Assembly: GCF_030063285.1 (NCBI RefSeq) | Contig: NZ_JASISU010000004.1 | Coordinates: forward strand, 310,001 to 374,000 | Direction of reading: 5' to 3' | Length of the DNA: 64,000 nucleotides | Origin: Pseudarthrobacter sp. PS3-L1 | GTDB taxonomy: Bacteria; Actinomycetota; Actinomycetes; Actinomycetales; Micrococcaceae | Shown here: piece by piece, positions 44,669-53,524 of the stretch | How the letters are laid out: each line of letters begins with the position of its first letter | Position numbering within the stretch: the first letter of the stretch is position 1 | Program-made: the position numbers and the translations under genes | The notes under the pieces: generated by a model | Seen by the model: only the letters and a program-made list of their open reading frames with translations | Told to the model about the DNA's origin: nothing | Database searches by the model: none

Positions 44669-46000
44669 ATGACCTCCAGCAATCCCCGCAATGAAGCCCT
44701 TTTCGACCGTGCCCGGCATCTGATGCCGGGTGGCGTGAACTCTCCGGTCCGTGCTTTTGGATCCGTGGGTGGAACACCCCGGTTCATGGTTTCCGCCAAG
44801 GGCCCGCACCTGACGGATGCAGACGGCCACGAATACGTGGACCTCGTCTGCTCCTGGGGCCCGGCACTTTTGGGCCATGCCCACCCCGCTGTCCTGGAAG
44901 CCGTGCACGCGGCGGTGGACCGCGGGCTGTCTTTTGGCGCGTCGACTCCGGATGAGGCCAACCTGGCAGAACTGGTCCGCGAACGCGTCCCCGCCGTCGA
45001 ACGCATCCGGATGGTCTCTACCGGTACGGAGGCCACCATGACTGCCGTCCGGCTGGCACGGGGTTTTACAGGTCGCAACTTGATTATCAAGTTTGCCGGG
45101 TGCTACCACGGCCACCTCGACAGCCTGCTGGCAGCAGCAGGCTCAGGCCTGGCTACCCTTGCTTTGCCCGGTTCGGCAGGTGTGACGGCCGCGACTGCTG
45201 CGGAAACACTCGTCCTTCCCTACAACGACCTTGCCGCCGTGGAGGCTGCCTTTGCGGCGCACGGCAGCGACATTGCCGCAATCATCACCGAGGCCGCACC
45301 CGCCAACATGGGGGTTGTCACCCCTGCAGACGGCTTTAATGCGGGGCTGTCACGGATCTCCAAGGAGCACGGTGCGCTGCTGATTGTCGATGAGGTGCTG
45401 ACAGGCTTCCGCACAAGCTACTCGGGTTACTGGGGCCTCACCGGCGGCGCGATGGATGCAGCCGAGCCGTGGACCCCAGATCTGCTCACCTTCGGCAAGG
45501 TCATTGGTGGTGGGCTGCCCACGGCCGCACTGGGCGGGCGTGCGGATGTCATGGAATACCTGGCACCGCTGGGGCCGGTTTATCAGGCCGGGACGCTGTC
45601 CGGTAACCCCGTTGCGATGGCGGCTGGCGTGGCCACCCTGACACACGCGACCCGCGACGTCTACAGCTTTGTTGACGCACGCTCCCTGGAGCTTTCCGGC
45701 GCCCTGTCCAACGCGCTGGATACGGCTGGCGTAGATCACTCCATCCAGCGGGCGGGGAACCTGTTTTCCGTAGCCTTTGGTACCTCAGCCCACGGCGTGC
45801 ACAACTACGACGATGCTTTGGGCCAGGAGAGCTTCCGATACGCGCCGTTCTTCCACTCCATGCTGGAGGCAGGGGTCTACCTGCCACCATCGGTGTACGA
45901 GGCCTGGTTCCTCTCTGCAGCGCACGACGACGCCGCCATGAACCGTGTCTACGAGGCCCTTCCCGCAGCGGCACAGGCGGCAGCGGCAGCTACCGCCTGA
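44669..46000 (+). CDS. hemL: Glutamate-1-semialdehyde 2,1-aminomutase
   Basis: PLP-dependent conversion of glutamate-1-semialdehyde to aminolevulinate. 443 residues, with PLP contacts in [17 protein letters not shown] (about residue 118), the Asp-x-x of [11 protein letters not shown] (about 240) and the Schiff-base Lys in [12 protein letters not shown] (about 275). It is the last gene of the hemQ-H-C-D-B-LLM-L cluster and follows a 4-base gap. A large hairpin follows. Confidence 0.96.
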   Translation: MTSSNPRNEALFDRARHLMPGGVNSPVRAFGSVGGTPRFMVSAKGPHLTDADGHEYVDLVCSWGPALLGHAHPAVLEAVHAAVDRGLSFGASTPDEANLAELVRERVPAVERIRMVSTGTEATMTAVRLARGFTGRNLIIKFAGCYHGHLDSLLAAAGSGLATLALPGSAGVTAATAAETLVLPYNDLAAVEAAFAAHGSDIAAIITEAAPANMGVVTPADGFNAGLSRISKEHGALLIVDEVLTGFRTSYSGYWGLTGGAMDAAEPWTPDLLTFGKVIGGGLPTAALGGRADVMEYLAPLGPVYQAGTLSGNPVAMAAGVATLTHATRDVYSFVDARSLELSGALSNALDTAGVDHSIQRAGNLFSVAFGTSAHGVHNYDDALGQESFRYAPFFHSMLEAGVYLPPSVYEAWFLSAAHDDAAMNRVYEALPAAAQAAAAATA

Positions 46001-46015
46001 GGGGTACAGCAACAA

Positions 46016-46078
46016 AAAAACCCCGGCCTCTCCAGATCCACTGATCACAAGGTGGAAGCTGGTGGTGCCGGGGTTTTT
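46016..46078. terminator. Bidirectional terminator after hemL
   Basis: AAAAACCCCGGC (46016-46027) pairs perfectly with GCCGGGGTTTTT (46067-46078) around a 39-base region that can fold further. A- and T-runs on both sides fit intrinsic termination for hemL and for the convergent ABC transporter operon. Confidence 0.8.
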
Positions 46079-46096
46079 CCGTAGGCGATGCTGCCG

Positions 46097-46834
46097 TTAG
46101 AGGACGTCCGAGAGGAAGCCTTTGAGCCTGTCCGTCTTGGGTGCCGAGAAGATCTCCGCAGGCGGGCCTGATTCCACGACCAGTCCAGCGTCCATGAACG
46201 TGACGGTATCCGAGACGTTCCGCGAGAAGCCCATCTCGTGAGTGACCACCACCATTGTCATGCCGCCCCTGGCCAGGTCGGCCATGAGCGCCAGGACCCC
46301 CTTGACAAGCTCCGGGTCTAGGGCAGATGTGGCCTCGTCAAAGAACATCACTTCTGGCTTCATCGCCAGCGCACGCGCAATGGCTACGCGCTGCTGCTGG
46401 CCACCCGAGAGGTTGCCGGGCCTGGAATTCGCCTTATGCTTCAGTCCCACCAGGTCAAGTTGTTCAAGGGCTTCGGTGCGGGCCTGCTCCGGGTCGAGCT
46501 TGCGGAGCTTCCGCAGGGCCAAGGACACATTGTCCAGCACTGTCTTGTGGGGGAAGAGGTTGAACTGCTGAAACACCATCCCGATGCGGCGGCGCAGTTC
46601 ATCCGGATTGTCCTTGAGGACGGATCGGCCATCGAGGAGGATGTCTCCCTGATCCGGTTCGATTAACCGGTTCATGACCCGCAGCAGCGTTGATTTGCCG
46701 GAGCCCGAGGGGCCGATGACTGACGCCGTCGTGCCTTTTTCAACGTGCAGGTCAATGCCACGCAGGACGTGGTTGCTGCCAAAGGAGAGATGCAGGTTTT
46801 TGCCAGTCAGTGAGCCGGAGCGCAATTCCGCCAT
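46097..46834 (-). CDS. Polar amino-acid ABC transporter ATPase
   Basis: A 245-residue ABC ATPase: Walker [12 protein letters not shown], signature [17 protein letters not shown], Walker [15 protein letters not shown] and H-loop VVTHEMGFS. It belongs to the polar amino-acid (HisP/GlnQ) group. ATG 46834 is preferred over TTG 46852 because GAAGG is at a normal distance. It follows the permease by one base. Order on this strand is binding protein, permease, ATPase. Substrate is not clear from sequence. Confidence 0.92.
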   Translation of the reverse strand: MAELRSGSLTGKNLHLSFGSNHVLRGIDLHVEKGTTASVIGPSGSGKSTLLRVMNRLIEPDQGDILLDGRSVLKDNPDELRRRIGMVFQQFNLFPHKTVLDNVSLALRKLRKLDPEQARTEALEQLDLVGLKHKANSRPGNLSGGQQQRVAIARALAMKPEVMFFDEATSALDPELVKGVLALMADLARGGMTMVVVTHEMGFSRNVSDTVTFMDAGLVVESGPPAEIFSAPKTDRLKGFLSDVL

Positions 46835-46835
46835 G

Positions 46836-47594
46836 TCAGGCCTTCTTTCCAATGGGGGCGGCCAGTTCGTCGGGTTCGCGTTTCTCTGGTTTCCCGCTGC
46901 GGAGCCGGTTGTCGATGAAATTGACCAGGTGGGTCAGGGGAACCGTCAGGATCAGATAGACAACACCGGCAGCGACCAGCGGGGAGAGATTCCCCGTGTT
47001 GGCCATGGCATCGTTGCCGATCCGGAAGATTTCCCTGTCGGATGCAGCCAGGCCCAGGACGAAAACGAGCGAGGAATCTTTCAGGAGCGAAATGAACTGG
47101 TTGACCAGGGCCGGGAGAACACGGCGGATGCCCTGCGGCACCACCACCAGGCGCATGGCGCTCCCGTAACTGAAGCCGAGGGCCCGAGTGGCTTCGAGTT
47201 GCCCCTTCTCGACACTCTGGATGCCGGAACGGAAAATCTCGCCAATATAGGCAGCAGCGATCAACGTCAGCGCCAGGATGCCGAGGGGATACGGGTTCCT
47301 GGAACCGGTGATCTCGCGGGCGATCGGGCTGAGCCCGATCCCAATGATCAGGATGACCAGGATGGCAGGCAGCCCACGGAACAGATCGGTGTAGATGCGG
47401 GCAGTCCACCTGGCCACCGGATTCCGGGAGATTCCCATGAACGCCAGCAGCAGGCCCAGCAACGAACCCAGGATGCCGGAGGACACTGCGAGGATCAACG
47501 CGTTGGGAAGGCCCACCAAGATGAGGCTAGGAATGACCTTGGCCATTTCCTCCCAGTTGAGGAATGTTTCAGCTAGCTGATTCAGAAGATCCAT
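46836..47594 (-). CDS. Polar amino-acid ABC transporter permease
   Basis: A 252-residue channel subunit with about five membrane helices. The EAA loop is [21 protein letters not shown] (about residues 116-136). Only one permease gene is present, so it probably works as a homodimer, unlike the GluC/GluD pair at 7275. It lies 17 bases after the binding-protein gene and overlaps nothing. The C-terminal end is charged ([17 protein letters not shown]). Confidence 0.92.
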   Translation of the reverse strand: MDLLNQLAETFLNWEEMAKVIPSLILVGLPNALILAVSSGILGSLLGLLLAFMGISRNPVARWTARIYTDLFRGLPAILVILIIGIGLSPIAREITGSRNPYPLGILALTLIAAAYIGEIFRSGIQSVEKGQLEATRALGFSYGSAMRLVVVPQGIRRVLPALVNQFISLLKDSSLVFVLGLAASDREIFRIGNDAMANTGNLSPLVAAGVVYLILTVPLTHLVNFIDNRLRSGKPEKREPDELAAPIGKKA

Positions 47595-47611
47595 GGATCA
47601 GGGTGCTCAGA

Positions 47612-48565
47612 TCAGCTCTGCGGAGCCGGGGCGGCCTTGCTGCCCGGCTTCCAGTCGGTGGGGGTCTCGCGGTCCGGGTACCATTCCTTGGTCAGCTTGG
47701 ACCAAGTACCGTCCGCCACCACTGCGTCGAGGCCTGAGTTCAGGGCATCGATAAGTGGCTGGTTTTCCTTCTTCACCGCGTAGGCCATGAAGTTCTGGGT
47801 GTTGACGATGCTCTCTGCAATCTTGGTGTCATCACCATCCTTCACCTGACCCTCGGCCTGCTGCGAGGGAGCAACCCAGGCGTCCACCTGACCGTTGCGC
47901 ACGTTGGCGTACACAGTGGCGTAGTCCGGGAAACGGACCGGCTCTAGGTTGAGGGTGTTAGTGACGTAGTCATCCTGGACGGTGCCCTGGACAACGCCAA
48001 TGCGCGTGGAGTCGTTGAGGTCGGCGAAGCCGTTGACGCCACCATCGGTCTTGGCCACAACAGCCATGAAACCGAAATCGTAGCCATTGGTGAAGCCAAC
48101 GTTCTCGCGACGGCTGTCAGTGGTGGAGATCGAGGAGGAGCCGACGTCGAACTGCTGAGTCTGGACCTGGGAGAGTAGCGCTGAGAAATCGGTAGCAACA
48201 AACTCGACCTCAAGGCCCAGTTTGGTGGCGATGGCGCGCAGGAGTTCGTTGTCGTAGCCGGTGAAATTCCCCGATTCGTCAATGAAGATGTTCGGCGGAG
48301 CATCAGAGAGCGTGCCAACCTCAAGCTTGCCCTCGGTGTTCAGGCCCAGCTTGGTGATGTCGATGTCAGCAATCGGCGTGACGTCTGCAGTGGTGTAGCG
48401 GTCAGTGGAGCTCTGATCCGAGCCGGCCAGGGCATCGGTGGCGTCTCCGGTGGCGCCAGTGGAACCTGACCCGCAGGCTGCAAGGGAAATAGCAAGGGCA
48501 AGGGCTACCGGCGCACCGGCGAGCCACTTTGTGGCTTTACTCATCATGATGTTCATCGCTTTCAT
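47612..48565 (-). CDS. Polar amino-acid ABC transporter substrate-binding lipoprotein
   Basis: A 317-residue extracellular receptor with a lipobox LAISLAACGSG near residue 30, followed by a Ser/Thr/Gly-rich linker. The SBP_bac_3 fold is clear (NFTGYDNELLRAIATKLG). It is unrelated in detail to GluB, so it may take another amino acid. Several ATG codons lie near the start (48565, 48556, 48547, 48544) and no Shine-Dalgarno sequence separates them, so the exact start is uncertain. It heads the operon of three. Confidence 0.9.
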   Translation of the reverse strand: MKAMNIMMSKATKWLAGAPVALALAISLAACGSGSTGATGDATDALAGSDQSSTDRYTTADVTPIADIDITKLGLNTEGKLEVGTLSDAPPNIFIDESGNFTGYDNELLRAIATKLGLEVEFVATDFSALLSQVQTQQFDVGSSSISTTDSRRENVGFTNGYDFGFMAVVAKTDGGVNGFADLNDSTRIGVVQGTVQDDYVTNTLNLEPVRFPDYATVYANVRNGQVDAWVAPSQQAEGQVKDGDDTKIAESIVNTQNFMAYAVKKENQPLIDALNSGLDAVVADGTWSKLTKEWYPDRETPTDWKPGSKAAPAPQS

Positions 48566-48864
48566 GTCAGTCGCAGGCTGGCGGCTTCCGGGGCGGAAGG
48601 GGACCCGTGGTACAAACCGGAGCGGGGCTCACGGTTTCGGAGCAGGGGTCGCTGCAAAACTTAATCATGCCACTCGGCGGCAAAATGAAACGAATGCGAA
48701 TTTACTGCGTAAAAAAACGTCATGGGAAAAGATTGTTCGGAATCAGGTTCCCGCTGGTCCCAGACGATAAAAAAGTCAGCCTGCTGACCGAATCAGGTGG
48801 GACCCTGGCTGTCGCCATGTGCGGTGTCCTCCGGTGTGAGGTGCGTCGCATTCGGGGGGGGTGG
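48566..48864. other. Intergenic region upstream of the second ABC operon
   Basis: About 300 bases without a convincing gene. An A/T-rich patch around 48660-48745, including TTTAC-TGC-GTAAA (48701-48713), is the likely promoter/operator for the binding-protein operon on the minus strand. I cannot name a -10 or a regulator. Confidence 0.3.
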
Positions 48865-49575
48865 TCAGAAATCGCCGCGGGTTGGATCCTGGGGAGGGAG
48901 CACGGGCCAGTCGCCCTCGATCACGGCGGCTGGCTTGGTTTTTCGAAGATAGGTCTGAAAGTCAGCGGCCTGGCTTAGGGCCCAGTCAACCTGAAGCTGG
49001 TGCAGTTGGGTTGCCGGCATCTGAAGCTTCGGAAACTTTCCAGCCATGGCATCCAGGACCCGGAGGGTTGCCAGCGCATCTGCTGCCGACGTGTGGGCGT
49101 TGTCGAGCCCCACACCGTATTCCTCGCAGAGGGCGCTCAACGTCCGCTTTCCCTTCCTGTAGCGGTCCACCTGTTTGTTCATGATGAAAGGGTCCAAGAC
49201 AGGGAAGCGGCTGAGCTGTGCAATGCCATAGCGTGCCGCCTCGGCCGCAAGCACTGTGAAGTCGTAGCTGGCGTTGTAGGCAATTACGGGGACGTCATCC
49301 TCGAACAGGGCCCGCAGGACGTCAGTGATTTCCTGGACCACCTGTGCCGCCGGTGCGCCATCCCGACGGGCCACTTCAGTGCTCACGCCGTGGATGTCAC
49401 TGGCCTCGGTAGGGATCTCGATGCCCGGATCGGCAAGCCATTCATGCTCCTCGACAACCTGGCCGGCGGCGTCCACAAGGGTCACTGAAGCCGTGACAAT
49501 ACGGGCGGCGCGTGAGTTGCGGCCAGTGGTCTCAAGATCGAATGCCGCACGGGGCAAGGTGTTCCAGGTGCTCAT
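48865..49575 (-). CDS. DnaQ-like 3'-5' exonuclease
   Basis: A 236-residue DEDDh exonuclease related to the epsilon subunit of DNA polymerase III. ExoI motif AFDLETTG is near residue 11, ExoII is VIAYNASYDF (about 97), and ExoIII AHTSAADALATL is near 160. Isolated copies probably act in repair or DNA turnover rather than in the replicase. ATG 49575 follows a TAGCGT box six bases away, with no ribosome-binding site. It diverges from the ATL-adnAB operon. Confidence 0.9.
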   Translation of the reverse strand: MSTWNTLPRAAFDLETTGRNSRAARIVTASVTLVDAAGQVVEEHEWLADPGIEIPTEASDIHGVSTEVARRDGAPAAQVVQEITDVLRALFEDDVPVIAYNASYDFTVLAAEAARYGIAQLSRFPVLDPFIMNKQVDRYRKGKRTLSALCEEYGVGLDNAHTSAADALATLRVLDAMAGKFPKLQMPATQLHQLQVDWALSQAADFQTYLRKTKPAAVIEGDWPVLPPQDPTRGDF

Positions 49576-49581
49576 TCTCCA

Positions 49582-49587
49582 ACGCTA
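49582..49587 (-). promoter_or_regulatory. -10 hexamer of the exonuclease gene, predicted leaderless
   Basis: Minus-strand TAGCGT ends six bases before ATG 49575. Confidence 0.5.
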
Positions 49588-49652
49588 CCGCCTGCCGCTG
49601 ACAGTTCCCCGGAGCGCCTCGGTGAGATCGCCATGCCCTCCACGGTCCGGGC

Positions 49653-49658
49653 TACCCT
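49653..49658 (+). promoter_or_regulatory. -10 hexamer of the ATL-adnAB operon, predicted leaderless
   Basis: TACCCT ends six bases before ATG 49665; no Shine-Dalgarno sequence. It would drive ATL, adnA and adnB together. Confidence 0.5.
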
Positions 49659-49664
49659 TGCTGC

Positions 49665-50081
49665 ATGCGAGCTGAATATGTTGATGCTGTGCTGCAGGTG
49701 GTTGACCTCATTCCCCCAGGATCAGTGCTGAGCTACGGCGACATCGCAGAACTTCTGGGGGTGGGAGGTGCCCGACAGGTCGGCTCCGCCATGAGTGCCA
49801 GCGGTAGCACCACCACGTGGTGGCGGGTTCTGCGTGCCAGTGGCCACGTGCCGGAAGGACACACAGCCGCAGCCCTGACCAACTTCCGCTCCGAAGGAAC
49901 ACCGCTGCTGGGTGCACCGGAAGCGTTGCGTGACGGTGGGTCGGGGCCATGGCGGGTGGATATGAGACGTTGCCGGTGGAGTCCTGACGATTCCACGATG
50001 GACAGGATAGAGCACATCGCAAGATCGCTAGAGAGCCGCCTCCACAGAATGTCAGTGGCGGATGATGAAATGGAGGCGTGA
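49665..50081 (+). CDS. Alkyltransferase-like (ATL) DNA-binding protein
   Basis: A 138-residue relative of O6-methylguanine methyltransferase. The wHTH region and the GARQVGSAMS arginine-finger region are present, but the reactive Cys of PCHR is replaced by Trp (TTWWRVLRASG). It can therefore bind damaged bases and flag them for nucleotide excision repair but not repair them. Its stop is overlapped by adnA (GTGA). In mycobacteria the related Rv3204 also lies near adnAB, from memory. Confidence 0.88.
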   Translation: MRAEYVDAVLQVVDLIPPGSVLSYGDIAELLGVGGARQVGSAMSASGSTTTWWRVLRASGHVPEGHTAAALTNFRSEGTPLLGAPEALRDGGSGPWRVDMRRCRWSPDDSTMDRIEHIARSLESRLHRMSVADDEMEA

Positions 50082-53000
50082 CTGAGAGAACTGATCCGCC
50101 GACATTCACCGCGACGTCCGCTGTGCCCCTGGACAGCACGGGGCATACCGCACCGGAGACTGGCTCCATAGCACTCGCCACGAGGCCAGGGAGGAGCCTT
50201 CGCGAAGCCTCCAGCGGGTCACCGCAGCAAAAATCACTCAGGTTGCTGCCACCAAGGGAAACAAACACCTCCGTTCCACAGCTCTCCCCTGATCAGGAGG
50301 TTGTCGCCAACACGGTGGCAGGCAGTGGCCCCATCTTGGTCCCGGGTGGACCTGGAACGGGTAAGTCCACTGTCCTGGTGGAGGCTGCTGTCCGGCGCGT
50401 CGTGCGGGACGGCCTCGATCCGGAGCGCATCATCCTCCTCGCGCCGACCCGACAGGCAGCAGACTCGCTCAGGGACAGGTTCACTGCGCGGCTGGATCGT
50501 AGCCTCAGTACCTCACCGGCCCGAACGTGGTCCTCCTATGCTTTTGATCTCATCCGGCGCGCCAAGGCAGAAGGTGTCATCAACCTGGCCAGGGCGCCAC
50601 GCCTGCTGTCCGGCCCCGAGCAGGACCTCATCATCAAGGAGCTCCTGGCGGGCCATGATCTTCCAGGCTTTCACTTGCCATGGCCTGCGGACCTGGGGCC
50701 GGCACTGGGTACCCGCGGATTTCGGCAGGAGATTCGTCAACTTTTTGACCGGGTCATAGAATCTGGACTCACGGCCGAGGACCTAGCGGACCTCGGCCAC
50801 CAGGCCGGCCGGCCGGACTGGATTGCTGCGGCGGCGCTGTATGCCGAATATCGCGATGTCCTTGACCTCCGCATGCCCGAGGCCTTTGATCCGGCAGGCA
50901 TCATCACCGCTGCCCGTCATATCTTTCAGGATTCACCAGCATTCCTCGAAGCGGAGCGGAACCGCCTGCAGCTGCTGTTGGTCGACGACATCCAGGAAGC
51001 CAACCCGGCCGTCTTTGAACTCCTCGCGGACCTCGCGGCGGACAAGGACTGCCTTGTCACATTCTCGCCCGACACAGTTGTCCAGGGATTCCGTGGTGCT
51101 CGTCCTGACTTGGTGGCCAAGCTGCCGGTACTGCTTTCCAGGGAGGGCATAGCTGCACGTTATCCACTGGTGCACACGCATCGTCACTGTTCCGCTGTGG
51201 CCAGTGCCTGGGTAGGCGTTGCCGGGCGCATTTCGCAGCGTTCAGGAGGCCAGGAGGCTCGCCGGCTCGAGCCATTCGGCACCACCGCCAAAGACGGTCG
51301 GGTAGAAGCCCACCTGGTACCGTCAGTCGTCCATGAACTCCGGTACGTTACGCAGCGGATTCTCGATGAGCACCTGCACGCGAGGCGTCCCCTGGGCGAT
51401 ATTGCGGTGATCGTTCGCAACGGCGGACAGCTGCAAGAACTCCAGCGGTACCTCACCGGGCAGGGAATCGCAGTGCGTGTTCCCGTAGCCGAGTCCGCTG
51501 TCCGGGACGAGGTAGCAGTCCGGCCACTCCTTGAGGCCTATGCCATTGCTCTCGATCCAGAAATCCTGAGTCCGGAGCGCGCGGTGGCTCTTCTGACATC
51601 GCGGATAGGTGGCGCCACCCCCCTCGAGTTGCGGCGTCTGCGGCAGGCATTGCGGCGTGAAGAGCTCCAGGGTGGCGGCAGCAGGTCCAGCGACACCCTG
51701 CTGGTCGAGGCACTGGTGGAAGCAGGAGCGCTCCAAAGTCTCGGCATTGAAGGGCGTGCGGCACGCCGGACAGCCCGCATGATCGCTGCTGGCCGTGCCG
51801 CCGTCGATCTGCCCGGGGCCAATGCTGAATCGGTGCTGTGGGCGCTGTGGCATTCCACCGGGTTGTCTGGTGCCTGGACGGAGGCGGCCCTGGCTGGCGG
51901 CCGTCATGGGGCCCGCGCAGACAGGGATCTTGACGCCATGATGGCCCTCTTCCATACGGCCGAGCGCTTTGTGGATCAGCTTCCGGGCGCGGGACCACGG
52001 CAGTTTCTTGAGTACCTTCTCAGCCAGGAACTACCCATGGATACGCTTGCCGCGCGGGCACAGGTGGAAGATGCTGTAGAGCTCCTGACGCCGGCCAGTG
52101 CGGCAGGACGCGAGTGGCCGGTGGTGATTGTCGCTGGCCTGCAGGAAGGAACATGGCCCAACACACGGCTCCGTGGCGAACTTCTAGGCAGCACGCTGTA
52201 TTCGGATGTCCTCGAGTACGGCGTTGAGCAGGCACTGCGCATTGACCCACTGAGCAGGGTAAGGGACATCAGGTATGACGAGCTCCGTACCTTTGCCGCT
52301 GCCATTTCGCGGGCCCAGGAAGTCCTGATCTGCACTGCTGTCTCCTCTGAGGATGAACAGCCCTCATCGTTCCTGGACTACGTTGACCCCTTGCCAGCAG
52401 GGCTGGACAGCCGTCCTCTCACAGCTGTCCAGCGGCCCCTGACCCTGCGTGCACTAGTTGCCGAGCTGCGGCAGAATGCCCAACTCGGCCTGGCTGCACA
52501 GGCCGAAAGCCAGGAGGCGCTGAGGCTCCTGACGGTCCTTGCCGCGCAGGAAACGCCTGTGGCAGGGGCACATCCGTCGTCATGGTGGGGTCTCCTACCC
52601 TTGAGTAGCTCGGATCCGGTTGTTCCGCCGGATGGCACGGTCTCTGTGTCGCCGTCCAAGGTGGAGTCAGTGCATACCTCGCCCCTCGACTGGTTTGTGC
52701 AGGCCGCTGGGGGAGAGGCTGCAACAGATTTCGCGAGAAGTCTTGGAACGTTGGTCCATGCCATTGCCCAGGACTTGCCAGACGCCACCGGCACCCGCTA
52801 CGTCGAGGAGCTGGTGGTGCGCTGGCCAACGCTGGGAATGAAAGACAACTGGGAGGGAAAGCTCGATTTCCGTCGTGCTGAGACGATGGTCCGGAAACTG
52901 GCCACCTACGTCATCAGCATGCGACAGGACGGCCGCACCCTTGTTGGCGTGGAGCAGGATTTCGAGGTGTCCCTCGCGGATGTGACGTTGCCCGCCGAGG

Positions 53001-53524
53001 AGCAAACTACCCTCGCCGAGACCAGGGCAGCAGTTCTCCGCGGGCAGGTTGACCGCTTGGAACTGGATGGGCAGGGTCGTTTGGTGATCGTGGACCTCAA
53101 GACTGGGAAAAGCCAACCAGCCAAGGCCGACATTGAGCGCCACCTGCAGCTGGCCTCGTACCAGGCTGCTGTCCTCGCTGGTGGATTCATACCCGGGAGC
53201 CCATCTCCTGAGGGAGGGGCGTCACCATCCGCCGACATGCGAAACTTGAACCCGCAGAGCCAGCTGCCCCACGCCCAGGTCCCTGGCGGAGCCATCCTGG
53301 CCCAACTCGGCACCTCCACCAAGTCCGTTGGAACCCAGTACCAGGATCCTCTAGGACCACTCGATACGTGGGCCACGGAAGCGGTCCTTGAGGCCGCAGT
53401 CCTGATGGCGGGACGGACGTTTGAGGCCCGTCATGATCCGACCAAAAGTGGTCATGGCGGCCAAGGGTGCCGCCTACCCGAAGTCTGCCCGCTCTGTTCG
53501 CGGGGAAAGCAGGTCACCGAATGA
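50078..53524 (+). CDS. adnA: Helicase-nuclease subunit AdnA
   Basis: First subunit of the AdnAB dual helicase-nuclease that resects double-strand breaks in mycobacteria and related genera. The 1148 residues comprise an N-terminal UvrD-like motor (Walker A GGPGTGKST, about residue 91) and a C-terminal RecB-like nuclease (GQVDRLE and IVDLKTGKS, about 988-1010). Motor motifs are degenerate: DDIQEA replaces DEFQDT. A cysteine cluster C1131-C1137-C1140 ends the protein. The GTG start overlaps the ATL stop, so translation is coupled. Confidence 0.93.
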   Translation: MTERTDPPTFTATSAVPLDSTGHTAPETGSIALATRPGRSLREASSGSPQQKSLRLLPPRETNTSVPQLSPDQEVVANTVAGSGPILVPGGPGTGKSTVLVEAAVRRVVRDGLDPERIILLAPTRQAADSLRDRFTARLDRSLSTSPARTWSSYAFDLIRRAKAEGVINLARAPRLLSGPEQDLIIKELLAGHDLPGFHLPWPADLGPALGTRGFRQEIRQLFDRVIESGLTAEDLADLGHQAGRPDWIAAAALYAEYRDVLDLRMPEAFDPAGIITAARHIFQDSPAFLEAERNRLQLLLVDDIQEANPAVFELLADLAADKDCLVTFSPDTVVQGFRGARPDLVAKLPVLLSREGIAARYPLVHTHRHCSAVASAWVGVAGRISQRSGGQEARRLEPFGTTAKDGRVEAHLVPSVVHELRYVTQRILDEHLHARRPLGDIAVIVRNGGQLQELQRYLTGQGIAVRVPVAESAVRDEVAVRPLLEAYAIALDPEILSPERAVALLTSRIGGATPLELRRLRQALRREELQGGGSRSSDTLLVEALVEAGALQSLGIEGRAARRTARMIAAGRAAVDLPGANAESVLWALWHSTGLSGAWTEAALAGGRHGARADRDLDAMMALFHTAERFVDQLPGAGPRQFLEYLLSQELPMDTLAARAQVEDAVELLTPASAAGREWPVVIVAGLQEGTWPNTRLRGELLGSTLYSDVLEYGVEQALRIDPLSRVRDIRYDELRTFAAAISRAQEVLICTAVSSEDEQPSSFLDYVDPLPAGLDSRPLTAVQRPLTLRALVAELRQNAQLGLAAQAESQEALRLLTVLAAQETPVAGAHPSSWWGLLPLSSSDPVVPPDGTVSVSPSKVESVHTSPLDWFVQAAGGEAATDFARSLGTLVHAIAQDLPDATGTRYVEELVVRWPTLGMKDNWEGKLDFRRAETMVRKLATYVISMRQDGRTLVGVEQDFEVSLADVTLPAEEQTTLAETRAAVLRGQVDRLELDGQGRLVIVDLKTGKSQPAKADIERHLQLASYQAAVLAGGFIPGSPSPEGGASPSADMRNLNPQSQLPHAQVPGGAILAQLGTSTKSVGTQYQDPLGPLDTWATEAVLEAAVLMAGRTFEARHDPTKSGHGGQGCRLPEVCPLCSRGKQVTE

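Noticed and set aside
48607..48978. Plus-strand frame in the region upstream of the ABC operon
   Set aside because: Overlaps the DnaQ-like gene, lacks motifs and has no ribosome-binding site; more likely promoter sequence.
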